This document shows, in pieces, positions 40,675 to 50,103 of a DNA stretch of 64,000 nt. Each line of letters starts with the position of its first letter. Positions within the stretch are counted from its first letter, which is position 1. Under the pieces are notes generated by a model that saw only the letters and a list, made by a program, of their open reading frames with translations, was not told the origin of the DNA and searched no databases. This DNA comes from Sedimentitalea nanhaiensis DSM 24252 (GTDB taxonomy: Bacteria; Pseudomonadota; Alphaproteobacteria; Rhodobacterales; Rhodobacteraceae), in assembly GCF_000473225.1 (NCBI RefSeq), contig NZ_KI421509.1, positions 4,056,336-4,120,335 on the forward strand, written 5' to 3'. Position numbers and translations under genes: made by a program.

Positions 40675-42252
40675 TCAGTCTTTCAGATAGATTTTATCCA
40701 TCGGCGAACTGGAGGCCCAGATGCCTTGCGGCGGGTTGCCGACCTTGTTGGAATACACGCTATGCTGAGGTACGGCATTGATGAAATAGATCGGCACTTC
40801 CTCGGCCACGATCTCCTGGAACTCGGAATAGAGCGCCTTGCGTTTTTCAGCGTCCATCTCTGTCGCGGCGGCGGCGAGAATTTCGTCGACGCGCGCGTTC
40901 GCGTATCCTTGGGTATTTGACCAGACACCCTTGCCGATGTTCGAGCTCAGGTAGGTGCGGTTCACGCCAATCACCGGGTCACCCCAATTGTAGACGCTAT
41001 CCATGGAGAGATCGAATTCCATGTTGCCCATGACCCGAGCCCAGGTTGGAAAGTCCGGATGCGCGCGCACGGTGACATCAATGCCAACCTTGGAGAGGGC
41101 TGCCTTTATGTATTCGGTCTGGGCTTTATAACCGGGGAAACCGGGCAGTTCGATGTTCAGTTCGAACCGCTTACCATTTTCAAGCGGGAAACCGGCTTCG
41201 TCCAGCAGGGCGTTGGCCTTGTCCAGATCAACTTCATAGGCTTCCACCTCAGGGTTGTAGAGAGGACTGTCGGGATGGATACCGGTTTTCGCCTCGACTG
41301 CGGTACCCCGCATCAGGGCCTTGAGAATGAAGTTCTTGTCTATCGCATAAGCAATGGCTTGACGTACTCTTACATCTTGCAGCGGTCCACGGGTGGTATT
41401 CATCGCAAGCCAGTCAATCGCGCCGATGCCGCCGTACCCCTCTTTGGTCACCGTCAGATTCTCGTCGGATTGAAGGCGGTTTATGGTCGTGGGCTCCATC
41501 TCGAAGGTGGACAGCTGAATTTCACCGTTCTGCAACGCGATCGCGCGGGCCGAACTGTCGTTGATGATGCGCGCCACGATCCGGTCCAGATAAGGCAGCC
41601 CCTCTTCCCAATACCCATCATAGCGTTCGAGGATGACGTGCTCGCCAGGCTTGAATTCAACAAGTTTGAAAGGTCCGGATCCCACGACATCCTGATTGTT
41701 GCGTGGATGATTTTTGGGGTCCTGCCCGTCGCCATAGATATGTTTGGGGATGATCGCCATCAACTGGCCGGACATTGCCAGCATCAACGCCGGGTGCGGA
41801 GAAGTCAGGTTCAGCACAGCGGTGTGCTCGTCCGGTGTATCGACGCTTTCGACCGGCGCGAACATCGATTTGAAAGGGTGATATTTCTTGATGACATCCA
41901 CCGAAAAAGCAACATCTTCAGAGGTGATCGGCACACCGTCATGGAACGTTGCGTTTTCCTGCAGATGCAGTGTGACCTTCAGCCCATCATCGCTGACTTC
42001 CCAGCTTTTGGCGAGATAGGGCTTTGGTGTCCAATCTTCGTCATATCGAAGCGGCGAGGCGAAGAGTTGGGAACCCGGCATGCCGGTCGCAGTTCCGGAT
42101 TGCACCGCAGGGTTCAAGACCCGAGGTGTCCCTCCGGGCAACGCAACCACCAGCGTTCCGCCAGCCTTTGGTGTGTCCTGCGCCCAACCCGTGCCAGCGG
42201 CGCAAACCGCGATCAGAGTTGCAGCTACCAGGTTTTTGGTACTGTGTTTCAC
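40675..42252 (-). CDS. peptide/nickel-type ABC transporter, periplasmic solute-binding protein (SBP_bac_5)
   Basis: 525 residues with a Sec signal peptide (hydrophobic stretch LVAATLIAVCAAGTGWA, cleavage near AQD). Family landmarks: YDEDWTPKPYLAKSWEVSDDGL, FHDGVPITSEDVAFS and VVGSGPFKLVEFKPGE. It binds peptides or a related organic solute for the DppBCDF-like genes downstream. The start is a GTG at 42252. The gene lies 70 bp before the permease, and the gap has GC-rich inverted sequence (~40640-40667) that may lower downstream expression. Divergent amidohydrolase and LysR genes suggest a specific catabolic substrate. Confidence 0.92.
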   Translation of the reverse strand: MKHSTKNLVAATLIAVCAAGTGWAQDTPKAGGTLVVALPGGTPRVLNPAVQSGTATGMPGSQLFASPLRYDEDWTPKPYLAKSWEVSDDGLKVTLHLQENATFHDGVPITSEDVAFSVDVIKKYHPFKSMFAPVESVDTPDEHTAVLNLTSPHPALMLAMSGQLMAIIPKHIYGDGQDPKNHPRNNQDVVGSGPFKLVEFKPGEHVILERYDGYWEEGLPYLDRIVARIINDSSARAIALQNGEIQLSTFEMEPTTINRLQSDENLTVTKEGYGGIGAIDWLAMNTTRGPLQDVRVRQAIAYAIDKNFILKALMRGTAVEAKTGIHPDSPLYNPEVEAYEVDLDKANALLDEAGFPLENGKRFELNIELPGFPGYKAQTEYIKAALSKVGIDVTVRAHPDFPTWARVMGNMEFDLSMDSVYNWGDPVIGVNRTYLSSNIGKGVWSNTQGYANARVDEILAAAATEMDAEKRKALYSEFQEIVAEEVPIYFINAVPQHSVYSNKVGNPPQGIWASSSPMDKIYLKD

Positions 42253-42397
42253 GTTCCGGTCTCCCTGTTGATGACCATTTGCAAGTGCCGCAGTTTTGTT
42301 GCGGTCGGGTGGTTTCGCAAAGCTTAGCGCAGGCTTCTTCCATCAAAAAGTTGATAAATTAGTCCGACATCCACCAAAAAACACAGGAATCCTCCTT

Positions 42398-43330
42398 TCA
42401 CTCGACTACAAGATGTGAGAATGCGCCTTTTTCTCGCAATTCCAGACAGTTATCGATAAACGCCATGATCATTCCCGGAATGCCTGCAGTGTCGTTTATG
42501 GCAATACCAAAGGGTGCCGCTTGTACGTTGTCTGAAATGGGAACAATGCGATAACCAGATTCGGCCTCACGGTAGTCGAGAGGGCGGATATTGAGCAGGG
42601 AGACACCAAAGCCGCCTGCGACTAGGGCCCGCAGTATTTCTGACGAACGGGTCGAGTGAACGACGACTGGATTATACCCAGCCTTCTGAAACATATCGGC
42701 AAAGTAATCGCGTGCACCCGGCAAGTCGAGCATTACGAGCGGCTTCTCGGACAGCTCGGCCAGCGTCGTCCGGCCCGCAGAAGCGATTGAATCGTCGCTC
42801 GGCACGATAGCATAAGGCGGAGCTGAAAACAGCGGATAGAAACGATGCTTTGCATCCCTGAAATGATCATACGTGAAGGCCAGGTCGGCCTCCCCCTCGT
42901 TAACGAAGTCGACGATCATCTTGAGCGAACCCTCCAAAACCGTGATTGACAATTCGGGGAAGCGTTCGGTGACACTGCGTAAGATTATTGGTAAAAACGA
43001 AGGTGCAGCCGTTGCATAGCAAGCAATACGGATCGTACCGCGAGCTGTGCCGGCAACAGATTGAATTTCTGTTTGGAAATTCCGTGCCTGTTGCAGAAAA
43101 CGCCGGATCAGCGCAAGCGATTGTACACCCTGTGGTGTAGGCCGAATTCCTTTTGAGGGTGTCCGGATGAAAAGATTAAAGCCCAAGCCAGTTTCAAGCA
43201 CTTCGATGGCGGCTGCAATCGAGCTCTGCGAAATAGACATTTCAGCGGCAGCGCGCGCAATCGACCCGAGTCGGCCGGCAGCCTCAACGTACCGCAGTTG
43301 CTTGAGTGTGAAGTTCTGCATCGCCACCAT
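42398..43330 (-). CDS. LysR-family transcriptional regulator
   Basis: About 310 residues: an N-terminal winged helix (FTLKQLRYVEAAGRLGSIARAAAEMSIS..., residues ~5-65) and a periplasmic-binding-protein-like effector domain (~90-300). It lies between the minus-strand transporter operon and the divergent amidohydrolase, so it probably controls one or both. ATG at 43330 or 43321 could be the start; both are close together. Confidence 0.9.
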   Translation of the reverse strand: MVAMQNFTLKQLRYVEAAGRLGSIARAAAEMSISQSSIAAAIEVLETGLGFNLFIRTPSKGIRPTPQGVQSLALIRRFLQQARNFQTEIQSVAGTARGTIRIACYATAAPSFLPIILRSVTERFPELSITVLEGSLKMIVDFVNEGEADLAFTYDHFRDAKHRFYPLFSAPPYAIVPSDDSIASAGRTTLAELSEKPLVMLDLPGARDYFADMFQKAGYNPVVVHSTRSSEILRALVAGGFGVSLLNIRPLDYREAESGYRIVPISDNVQAAPFGIAINDTAGIPGMIMAFIDNCLELREKGAFSHLVVE

Positions 43331-43433
43331 TCCATCATCTAATAGCGCTTATCCCTTAGTTATATCTATTTTCCTGACGAATGAAATCTTCCTAGGTTCC
43401 TTGCAGGCGCTTGAGCGACGGACAGGATAAAAA

Positions 43434-45074
43434 ATGAAGACTACAATCTATTCAGCCCAAAAAGTCATTACAATGAATCCGAACCAGCCCGAGGTCAGTC
43501 ACGTCGCGGTTCGCGACGGTCGGATCCTGGGTGCGGGAACGCTTGAAGACCTGGCGGGTTGGGGACCCTACGAACTGGATGATCGCTTTGCAGACAAAGT
43601 GCTGATGCCGGGCCTGATAGAAGGTCATGCGCACAGCATGGAAGGCGCATTATGGAATTTTACCTATGTTGGGTGGTTCGACCGCATGGACCCCGACGGC
43701 AAGGTTTGGGACGGGCTGAAAACCGTGGACGAGGCGGTGGCACGGTTGAAAGAAGCTGCGTCGGCCATGGAAGACCCAGACCGGCCTTTGTTGGGGTGGG
43801 GTTTCGATCCGATATACATGGCCAATGTACGCATGACGAGGGCCGACCTGGACCGTGTCTCGGACACACGGCCTATTGGCGTGTTACATGCCTCTGGACA
43901 CATCCTGAACGTCAACACCAAAGGGCTGGATCTGGCAGGTCTTTTGAAGCCAGGCAACACGCACCCTGGCATTCCCCTGGGTGAGGACGGTTTTCCGACC
44001 GGCGAGCTCAAGAGCCCTGAGATAATGATGCCCGCGGGCCAGCATGTCGGAATGGACCGGGCGTTCCTGTCCGCAGATCCAGAAGCCCTGCAGAACTATG
44101 CAAGACTTTGCGTGCGATCGGGCGTAACGACGTCCTCGGACCTTGGCCAGCAGCTTGATGACGATCTCGTCGAGATGTTTTCCGAAGTGACCGGAGCAGG
44201 TGACTATCCCGTCTGTTTGGTCCCTTTTCGCATTAACATGGGTCTATCGCCAAAGGAGTTGGTAGAATACACGGCTTCATTGCGCGAACGCAGTACAGAA
44301 CGGCTGGAACTTGGCCGGATCAAGGTAATTGCGGACGGCTCAATTCAGGGGTTTTCAGCTCGTATGCGCTGGCCCGGCTATTACAATGGCGCCGAAAACG
44401 GCTTGTGGTACATTGCCCCGGACCAATTGGCCGAAATCTATGAACGCGCACTGGAGGCCGGTGTGCAGGTTCACACGCACACAAACGGCGATGAGGCCAC
44501 CCAACTGGCGATCGAGACAATGGAGACATCGCTGCGAAAGCACCCGGATTTCGATCATCGGTTCACTTTGCAGCATTGCCAACTCGCCTCGGCGGCCCAG
44601 TTTCGCAAGATGGCAAGACTGGGAATGTGTGTGAATCTGTTCGCCAACCATCATTTCTATTGGGGAGACGAACATTACGCATTGACCGTCGGCCCCGAAC
44701 GCGCCCAAAGCATGAACGCCTGCCACACAGCCCTGGCCGAAGGGGTGCCGATGACGATCCACTCTGACGCGCCGGTGACTCCTCTCGGGCCGATCTTCAC
44801 CGCCTGGGCCGCAGTCAACCGGCGCACCGCCTCGGGGCGCGTTCAAGGTGAAAACGAACGGATCACTGTCTTACAGGCGCTGCACGCTGTTACACTGGGT
44901 GCCGCGATTACAATGAAGATGGACCATCAAATCGGCTCGATCGAGATCGGGAAACGCGCTGATTTCGCAGTGCTTGAAAGCGACCCGACCACAGTTGCCC
45001 CCGAGGCGCTAAAGGATATTCCCGTCTGGGGTACGGTTCAGGGAGGGCGAATCTTTGAGGCCGCGTCAATATGA
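43434..45074 (+). CDS. metal-dependent amidohydrolase (YtcJ-like)
   Basis: 546 residues of the amidohydrolase superfamily, N-substituted formamide deformylase/YtcJ branch. The HxH metal pair is at His65-His67 (GLIEGHAHSME), a further histidine motif at HTHTNGDEA and the late catalytic Asp in IHSDAPVTPLGP. The C-terminal small domain (GSIEIGKRADFAVLESDP) is complete. It is read divergently from LysR and overlaps the COG0523 GTPase by 4 bp, which suggests that the GTPase delivers its metal. The substrate is probably an amide or peptide derivative imported by the adjacent ABC system (inference). Confidence 0.9.
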   Translation: MKTTIYSAQKVITMNPNQPEVSHVAVRDGRILGAGTLEDLAGWGPYELDDRFADKVLMPGLIEGHAHSMEGALWNFTYVGWFDRMDPDGKVWDGLKTVDEAVARLKEAASAMEDPDRPLLGWGFDPIYMANVRMTRADLDRVSDTRPIGVLHASGHILNVNTKGLDLAGLLKPGNTHPGIPLGEDGFPTGELKSPEIMMPAGQHVGMDRAFLSADPEALQNYARLCVRSGVTTSSDLGQQLDDDLVEMFSEVTGAGDYPVCLVPFRINMGLSPKELVEYTASLRERSTERLELGRIKVIADGSIQGFSARMRWPGYYNGAENGLWYIAPDQLAEIYERALEAGVQVHTHTNGDEATQLAIETMETSLRKHPDFDHRFTLQHCQLASAAQFRKMARLGMCVNLFANHHFYWGDEHYALTVGPERAQSMNACHTALAEGVPMTIHSDAPVTPLGPIFTAWAAVNRRTASGRVQGENERITVLQALHAVTLGAAITMKMDHQIGSIEIGKRADFAVLESDPTTVAPEALKDIPVWGTVQGGRIFEAASI

Positions 45075-45976
45075 TGGACCTGCCGGTTTCGGTCATAGGC
45101 GGTTATCTCGGTGCGGGAAAAACGACACTGATCAATCACTTGTTACGTCATAACGAGGGCCAGCGTCTGGCGGTGCTGGTCAACGAGTTTGGCGAACTTC
45201 CGATCGATGCCGATCTGATCGAGTCCACCGGAGACGGCCTGATCGCCATCTCCGGTGGGTGTGTGTGCTGCGCTTTTGGAAGCGATCTGATTGGTGCGTT
45301 GGCCGATATACAAAACATGTCCCCCCGTCCCGACCACATATTGATCGAAGCGTCCGGCGTCGCCCTGCCCGCGTCCATCGCCACGAGTGTCGGCATGATC
45401 GAAGGCTTGAGACCGGACGCGATACTGGTACTGGCGGACGCCGAACAGATCCGCAAGAACGCGAGCAATAGTTATCTGGCCGATACAATCGAACGACAAC
45501 TGAACCAGGCCGACATACTTCTGTTGACAAAGGCCGACCTCGTGGCGGCGCAACAGTTGAAAACCGTGCGCGACTGGCTGAGCGAAAAGTTCCCAGGAAA
45601 GCGCATTCTGCCGGTTACCTCCGGCAAAATTCCCATTTCGGCAGCCCTGGGCGCCCTACCCTTCCCGGCTCGCAGGGCTGCTGGCGCTGAAACGGGACAT
45701 GGTCGCTTCCATAGCCTTGTATTGCGGTCCAGGCATCGCATAGATGCCGAAGTCCTCGGCGCCGCGTTGGCCGACGATCCCGGCGTGGACCGGGCCAAAG
45801 GGTTCGTTGCGACGGCAACCGGTATGGCATTGATCCACGTTGTCGGGAACCGTTACAGTATCGAAGACGTGCAGGAAGATCACAATACCGGCGTGATCTG
45901 TATCGGGCTGAAAGACCAGTTCGACCAGGATAGGATACAGCGCATTTTCGAGACGTCAGAAATGCGCTGCCAGTAA
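45071..45976 (+). CDS. COG0523 (CobW/P47K) metallochaperone GTPase
   Basis: 301 residues. G1/Walker A GYLGAGKTT (residues 11-19), the metal-binding CxCC motif in GGCVCC (Cys64-Cys67), the LIEASGVALP switch region and the G4-like TKAD (LLLTKADLV). The C-terminal CobW domain (~205-300) is present. COG0523 proteins deliver Zn2+, Co2+ or similar metals to client enzymes. Translational coupling to an amidohydrolase makes that metalloenzyme the likely client. The nearby cobalamin-controlled transporter leaves cobalt metabolism as an alternative. Confidence 0.9.
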   Translation: MMDLPVSVIGGYLGAGKTTLINHLLRHNEGQRLAVLVNEFGELPIDADLIESTGDGLIAISGGCVCCAFGSDLIGALADIQNMSPRPDHILIEASGVALPASIATSVGMIEGLRPDAILVLADAEQIRKNASNSYLADTIERQLNQADILLLTKADLVAAQQLKTVRDWLSEKFPGKRILPVTSGKIPISAALGALPFPARRAAGAETGHGRFHSLVLRSRHRIDAEVLGAALADDPGVDRAKGFVATATGMALIHVVGNRYSIEDVQEDHNTGVICIGLKDQFDQDRIQRIFETSEMRCQ

Positions 45977-46209
45977 GACAGCGCTATAGCAGGTGTGGAT
46001 ACTTCCGTTTATGCAATCGTGTTAACGCTTTAAACATGCGATCGGGTGCGTTCATGTGCCCGTCTCAATTGTGCGACGCTTCACATGAGCTATGTTGCAG
46101 TGGTCAAGAATTTACCGGGACTCACCCTTCCCGATGAAAACGGTCAGACGCGCGTCACAAGCTCGGGAGGACAACCCCATCGGAGGGCAGGTCACTTCCA
46201 GGGACAATC

Positions 46210-46485
46210 ATGGCCAAACTGTCCAGACGCATCATCGATGCGCTGCGCCCCGAGGACCGGGATTTCTTTGTCTGGGACAGCCAGATTTCCGGGTTCGGAG
46301 TGCGGGTGATGTCTTCGAGGGCCAAGGTCTTGGCCGAGGTGGAACGCGATGGCAGCGAAGCTCCCTATATCGTCACGGCATTCCGGTTGCTGATCCCGAC
46401 CGGCTGCCGCCTTGGCGAAATTCAAACCCTGAAATGGAAATATATCGCAACGGACGGGATGGAACGGCCCGACAGCAGACCTTAG
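46210..46485 (+). pseudogene. tyrosine recombinase (integrase), internally deleted
   Basis: Starts as a typical alphaproteobacterial integrase (MAKLSRRIIDALRPEDRDF then GFGVRVM), then jumps to a segment from near the catalytic domain (VERDGSEAPYIVTAFRLLI followed by TGCRLGEIQTLKW, containing the first catalytic Arg). The His/Arg/Tyr part is missing. About 90 codons remain out of ~400. Relic of an integrated element. Confidence 0.78.
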
Positions 46486-46577
46486 GCCAAAGCGGCCCTT
46501 CTCCGTTCCATATGAAGGATCTCTTTCTGAGGTGAGCCAAGTTGGCGGTGCATCAGATCCTGTCTACTCTTTCACTC

Positions 46578-46985
46578 TCATTGACCGAGGAACTCCTCCA
46601 TCCGCTCGCGGGCGCGGGCTGGAACGCCATCGGGAATGGGCGCTTCCGCAACCTCTCCCACATCGACAATCATAACCATTCCCATCCCGTAGTGCGGAGA
46701 GCACTTGATGCCATAGCGACCTTCAATACCGAAGGTCACCGAGATTTTTTCGTCGATCCCACCGATGAAGCGTTCCGCTCCTTCCGGTAGCATCTCGGGG
46801 ATTGACGCAGCGTTGTGACCTCCCTGGACAGGCAGGAAACGCACCGTGTCGCCGGGCGCAATCTCCAGATAAGGGGGATCGTAAATCATGGCTCCTGCTT
46901 CGCTGCGGGTAAGCATAGCGACATCATGGGTTTCGGCATATGCCGTCATCGGCATTAGGGCGAGCAGCCAGGCGAGTGTGCGCAT
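46578..46985 (-). CDS. pseudoazurin (blue copper protein)
   Basis: 135 residues with a signal peptide (MRTLAWLLALMPMTAYA, cleavage before ETHDV). The type 1 copper ligands are all visible: His57 (GGHNAA), Cys95, His98 and Met103 (KCSPHYGMGM). Pseudoazurins are periplasmic single-electron carriers, in denitrifiers often donors to nitrite or nitrous-oxide reductase. It starts 11 bp after the stop of the BtuD-like ATPase and in the same direction, so it may be read from the cobalamin-riboswitch operon; no separate promoter or strong ribosome-binding site stands out. Confidence 0.9.
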   Translation of the reverse strand: MRTLAWLLALMPMTAYAETHDVAMLTRSEAGAMIYDPPYLEIAPGDTVRFLPVQGGHNAASIPEMLPEGAERFIGGIDEKISVTFGIEGRYGIKCSPHYGMGMVMIVDVGEVAEAPIPDGVPARARERMEEFLGQ

Positions 46986-46996
46986 AGGGCGATTCT

Positions 46997-47758
46997 TTAC
47001 AGTGCATGTGAAAAATGGAGGCGCGGCGCCCCATCGGGTGCCGTGGCGCTCTTTGCTGCTACGCCGAAAACCCGGGCGAGCAGATCCTCGTGCAAGACAT
47101 TGGCAGGCGGCCCAGCGGCAATTAGCCGGCCCTTGTGCAGGACCCCAACCCGGTCGCAGGTCATAGCTTGGTTCAGATCGTGCAGCGCGATGACCCGAGT
47201 GAGGGGCAGGTCACGGACCAACGCCATGAGTGAAAGTTGATGACGGATGTCCAGGTGGTTCGTCGGCTCGTCGAGAAGAAGGAGGTCCGGCGCCTGAGCA
47301 AGCGCGCGGGCGATATGGACACGTTGCCGCTCGCCCCCCGAGAGAGTATGCCAGAGGCGATCGGCGAAAGCATCCATTTCCACGGACGAAAGGGCATTCT
47401 CGACCGCCGCCTGATCGTCGGCCCCCCATCGACGTAGCGGCGAAAGATAGGGCGTACGTCCCAGTTCCACCGCCTCCCGAACGGTCAGACGGTCCGTCGT
47501 GTCGGCCTGCTGCTCGACAAAAGCGATGCGGCAGGCACGCAGCCTGGCGGGCATTTGTCCAAGATCGGTGTCGTCGGCGATGACACGGCCCAGGATCGGG
47601 CGGCGCAATCCGGCAAGGCAGCGCATCAATGTAGACTTCCCCGATCCGTTGGGTCCGACGAGGCCGAATAGCTCCCCGCTCTCGATATGGAGCGACACAT
47701 CCGTCAGGAGCGGGGTGCGGTGAACTCGCGCCGACAGGGCCTGTACGTCGATCTTCAT
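46997..47758 (-). CDS. btuD: cobalamin/iron-siderophore-type ABC transporter, ATP-binding protein
   Basis: 253 residues. Walker A GPNGSGKS (~36-43), signature LSGGERQRVHIARALA, Walker B LLLLDEPTNHLD, and the His of the switch (VIALHDLNQAM). BtuD/FecE/HmuV class. It overlaps the permease by 4 bp. The cobalamin riboswitch ahead of the operon points to vitamin B12 or a corrinoid as substrate rather than iron. Confidence 0.88.
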   Translation of the reverse strand: MKIDVQALSARVHRTPLLTDVSLHIESGELFGLVGPNGSGKSTLMRCLAGLRRPILGRVIADDTDLGQMPARLRACRIAFVEQQADTTDRLTVREAVELGRTPYLSPLRRWGADDQAAVENALSSVEMDAFADRLWHTLSGGERQRVHIARALAQAPDLLLLDEPTNHLDIRHQLSLMALVRDLPLTRVIALHDLNQAMTCDRVGVLHKGRLIAAGPPANVLHEDLLARVFGVAAKSATAPDGAPRLHFSHAL

Positions 47759-48816
47759 CGCCGCGCCCCACCCCGCACGAGGATCAGCGCGAAGGCCGGC
47801 GCTCCGACCAAGGCGGTCACCACCCCGATCGGCAGAACCTGCCCCGGCACCAAAATCCGGCTGATCACGTCGGCTGCAACAAGAAATACCGCTCCCGCCA
47901 ACGCCGAGGCAGGGACCAGACGGTCGTGGCGCGTGCCCACGAGAAAACGCATGGCGTGGGGCACAACAAGACCCACAAAACCGATAGCACCGACCTTCGA
48001 TACCAGAACACCGACCATTATCGCTGTCGCAGTGATAAGACTGCCGCGCAGGGCCTGCACGTTGATACCGAGTGAGGCCGCGCCATCAGCGCCGAAGGTA
48101 AAAGCGTCGAGCCCGCGTCGGTACCACAGGCACAAAGCGACCCCCGCAAGGGAAACGCCAGCACAGGCCCACACATCCTCCCACCGGACGCCTGAAAGAT
48201 TGCCCATCAGCCAGAACATGATGCCCCTCGCTTGCTCGGCATTGGCCGAACGGGCGATTGTGAAAGCCGTCAGTGCATTGAACATTTGCGACCCAGCGAT
48301 CCCGGCGAGAATGATTGCGGCCGCCGCCTGCGTGGCCCGACCGCCCCCCGCGGCTCCGTTGACGGCATGGGCGAGCGCGACAACGCAACCGAAGGCCAGA
48401 AGGGCCCCCGTCAGCGCACCCAGCGACATGGAGATTGCGCCCCCCCCCACGCCTGCGACCGTAACCAGCACGGCCCCTGTCGAGGCACCTGCCGAGAGGC
48501 CCATGAGGTAGGGGTCGGCCAGGGGATTGCGCAGAAGCGCCTGCAGGACCACACCTGTCAGTGCCAGTCCCGCGCCACTGCAGGCTGCGATGATGGCGCG
48601 GGGTAGCCGGTAGCTCCAGATGATCCCCGCCTCGATCCCGTCCACAGGGTAGCCCGCCCCCCAAAGGTGGTTTGCAAGCGTTTGCAATACCGTGAGGAAT
48701 GGCAATCGGGTCTCGCCGATTGCTGTCCCCGCCATGATCGCCGCCGCCAAAAGGAGAGGCGACAACCAAAGGCCACGCCCCGCTACGAGCCGCACAGGCG
48801 CGGCTGCCATCTTCAT
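47755..48816 (-). CDS. btuC: cobalamin/iron-siderophore-type ABC transporter, permease (FecCD family)
   Basis: 353 residues with about ten hydrophobic segments, typical of BtuC/FecCD. Landmarks: IIWSYRLPRAIIAACSGAGLALTG, LLRNPLADPYLMGLSAGAS and GAIGFVGLVVPHAMRFLVG. It overlaps the binding-protein and ATPase genes by 4 bp each, so all three are one translationally coupled unit under the riboswitch. Confidence 0.9.
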   Translation of the reverse strand: MKMAAAPVRLVAGRGLWLSPLLLAAAIMAGTAIGETRLPFLTVLQTLANHLWGAGYPVDGIEAGIIWSYRLPRAIIAACSGAGLALTGVVLQALLRNPLADPYLMGLSAGASTGAVLVTVAGVGGGAISMSLGALTGALLAFGCVVALAHAVNGAAGGGRATQAAAAIILAGIAGSQMFNALTAFTIARSANAEQARGIMFWLMGNLSGVRWEDVWACAGVSLAGVALCLWYRRGLDAFTFGADGAASLGINVQALRGSLITATAIMVGVLVSKVGAIGFVGLVVPHAMRFLVGTRHDRLVPASALAGAVFLVAADVISRILVPGQVLPIGVVTALVGAPAFALILVRGGARR

Positions 48817-49829
48817 TCGAAGGACATCTCCGAAAGCGCATCCGACAAAGTTTCGAGGCCGTAGATCGACCGCATGGTTGCGCTCATCGCGTGGGCGTCC
48901 ATCTGCACAATCCGTCCTTCGCGCACGGCTGTCATTTGGCTGGCGACAGGATCGGTGCGTAGGAACGCGATCTTCTTTTCGACATCGTCCGCAGGGAAAC
49001 GGCGACGGTCCATGTACGCGATGACGATCACATCAGGATCAGCGCGGGAGATGCTCTCCCACCCGACCGTCGGCCATTCCTCGTCGGATTCGATGACGTT
49101 CTCGATCCCGAGTTTCGCCATCATGTAGCCCGGCGCACCGAGCCGCCCGGCGACGTAGGGGTCGATCTCAAGATCCGCCGAAGAGAACCAGAACACGGCC
49201 GACAGATCGTCCGGTAAATCGAGTGCTTCCGCGCGGGCGACCGCATCGCTCTCGGTGTTTTGCAGCTCCGCGACCAATTCCTTGCCCGCCGCCTGAACGT
49301 CGAAGATCGCCGCGAGTTCTCGAATGCCCTTGTAGACAGAGTCTGTCTCAAACGCTCCGGTTCGCGTGCCGTCGCCGCCAGTGGAGTTGTCCTTGGTGTC
49401 GCAATCCGCGGGAAGGATGTAGGTCGGAATGCCCACGTCGCGGAACATCTCGCGCGTGCCCACGATGCCGCTCTCCCCCACATGCCATTCGTATTGAACC
49501 GCGACCAATCCGGGTTTTTTTCCGACCACACTCTCGAAACTGGGATCGTTGTCAGAAATCCGTTCAATGCCCTCGTTCACCTCGGCATATTCCGGCAGAA
49601 CCGGATTGAACCAGACAGAAGTGCCGACGACCTTTGGCGCGAGACCCAATGAATATAGGATCTCAGTTGCGGATTGGCCGATGGTCACGGCGCTGTCGGG
49701 AGCAACGTCGAAGGTGGTCTCGACACCGCAATTTGTCAGGGTAAAGGGGTAATCCGTTTCTTGCGCTTGTACTTGTAGTGGCATCGCTGTGCCGACCAGA
49801 AACGTGGTGGCGACTATGGTCTGTCTCAT
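48813..49829 (-). CDS. btuF: cobalamin/iron-siderophore-type ABC transporter, substrate-binding protein
   Basis: 338 residues with a signal peptide (MRQTIVATTFLVGTAMPLQVQA) and the two-lobed class III binding-protein fold: TIGQSATEILYSLGLAPKVVGT at the front and WESISRADPDVIVIAYMD in the second lobe. The start at 49829 is about 117 nt downstream of the cobalamin riboswitch; the longer frame upstream would run through the riboswitch and is rejected. First gene of the transport operon. Corrinoid specificity is inferred from the riboswitch. Confidence 0.88.
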   Translation of the reverse strand: MRQTIVATTFLVGTAMPLQVQAQETDYPFTLTNCGVETTFDVAPDSAVTIGQSATEILYSLGLAPKVVGTSVWFNPVLPEYAEVNEGIERISDNDPSFESVVGKKPGLVAVQYEWHVGESGIVGTREMFRDVGIPTYILPADCDTKDNSTGGDGTRTGAFETDSVYKGIRELAAIFDVQAAGKELVAELQNTESDAVARAEALDLPDDLSAVFWFSSADLEIDPYVAGRLGAPGYMMAKLGIENVIESDEEWPTVGWESISRADPDVIVIAYMDRRRFPADDVEKKIAFLRTDPVASQMTAVREGRIVQMDAHAMSATMRSIYGLETLSDALSEMSFE

Positions 49830-49945
49830 CTGTCTCGTCCCGTCAGATAGGACCTTCGGGGACGAAACGCGAAACAGCGTGCGACCGGGGCCGCATGAGG
49901 TTTCTCGCCCCGGCACTCCCCGTCCGGTCGTGGTTTCGCTCGCGT

Positions 49946-50103
49946 CGGCAGGTCTCCTGACTGGCGGGTCATCGCACATCTCGCCTTCCCGGGTATTCCC
50001 AGTGGCATGTTGAGAAGCGCTCGCCGCTTACAGTTGCGGGGGCAGTTCCGTTTCCCAACCTAAGCTGGAACGGATTCCCTTTTCATTCCCGAAGGAAACC
50101 GAC
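49946..50103 (-). ncRNA. cobalamin (adenosylcobalamin) riboswitch
   Basis: On the minus strand the conserved elements appear in order: GGTTTCC with a GAAAAGGGAA segment, ACTGCCCCCGCAACTGTAAG (the core), CCACTGGG, GGGAAGG, and the B12 box GCCAGTCAGGAGACCTGCC at the 3' end. It precedes the BtuF-like gene. Binding of adenosylcobalamin would reduce expression, so the transporter is made when B12 is scarce. Confidence 0.95.

Noticed and set aside
42342-42355. ATCAAAAAGTTGAT near the LysR gene considered as an FNR box
   Set aside because: The arms are in the opposite order (ATCAA-N4-TTGAT) to the FNR consensus; probably a chance or LysR-type dyad.
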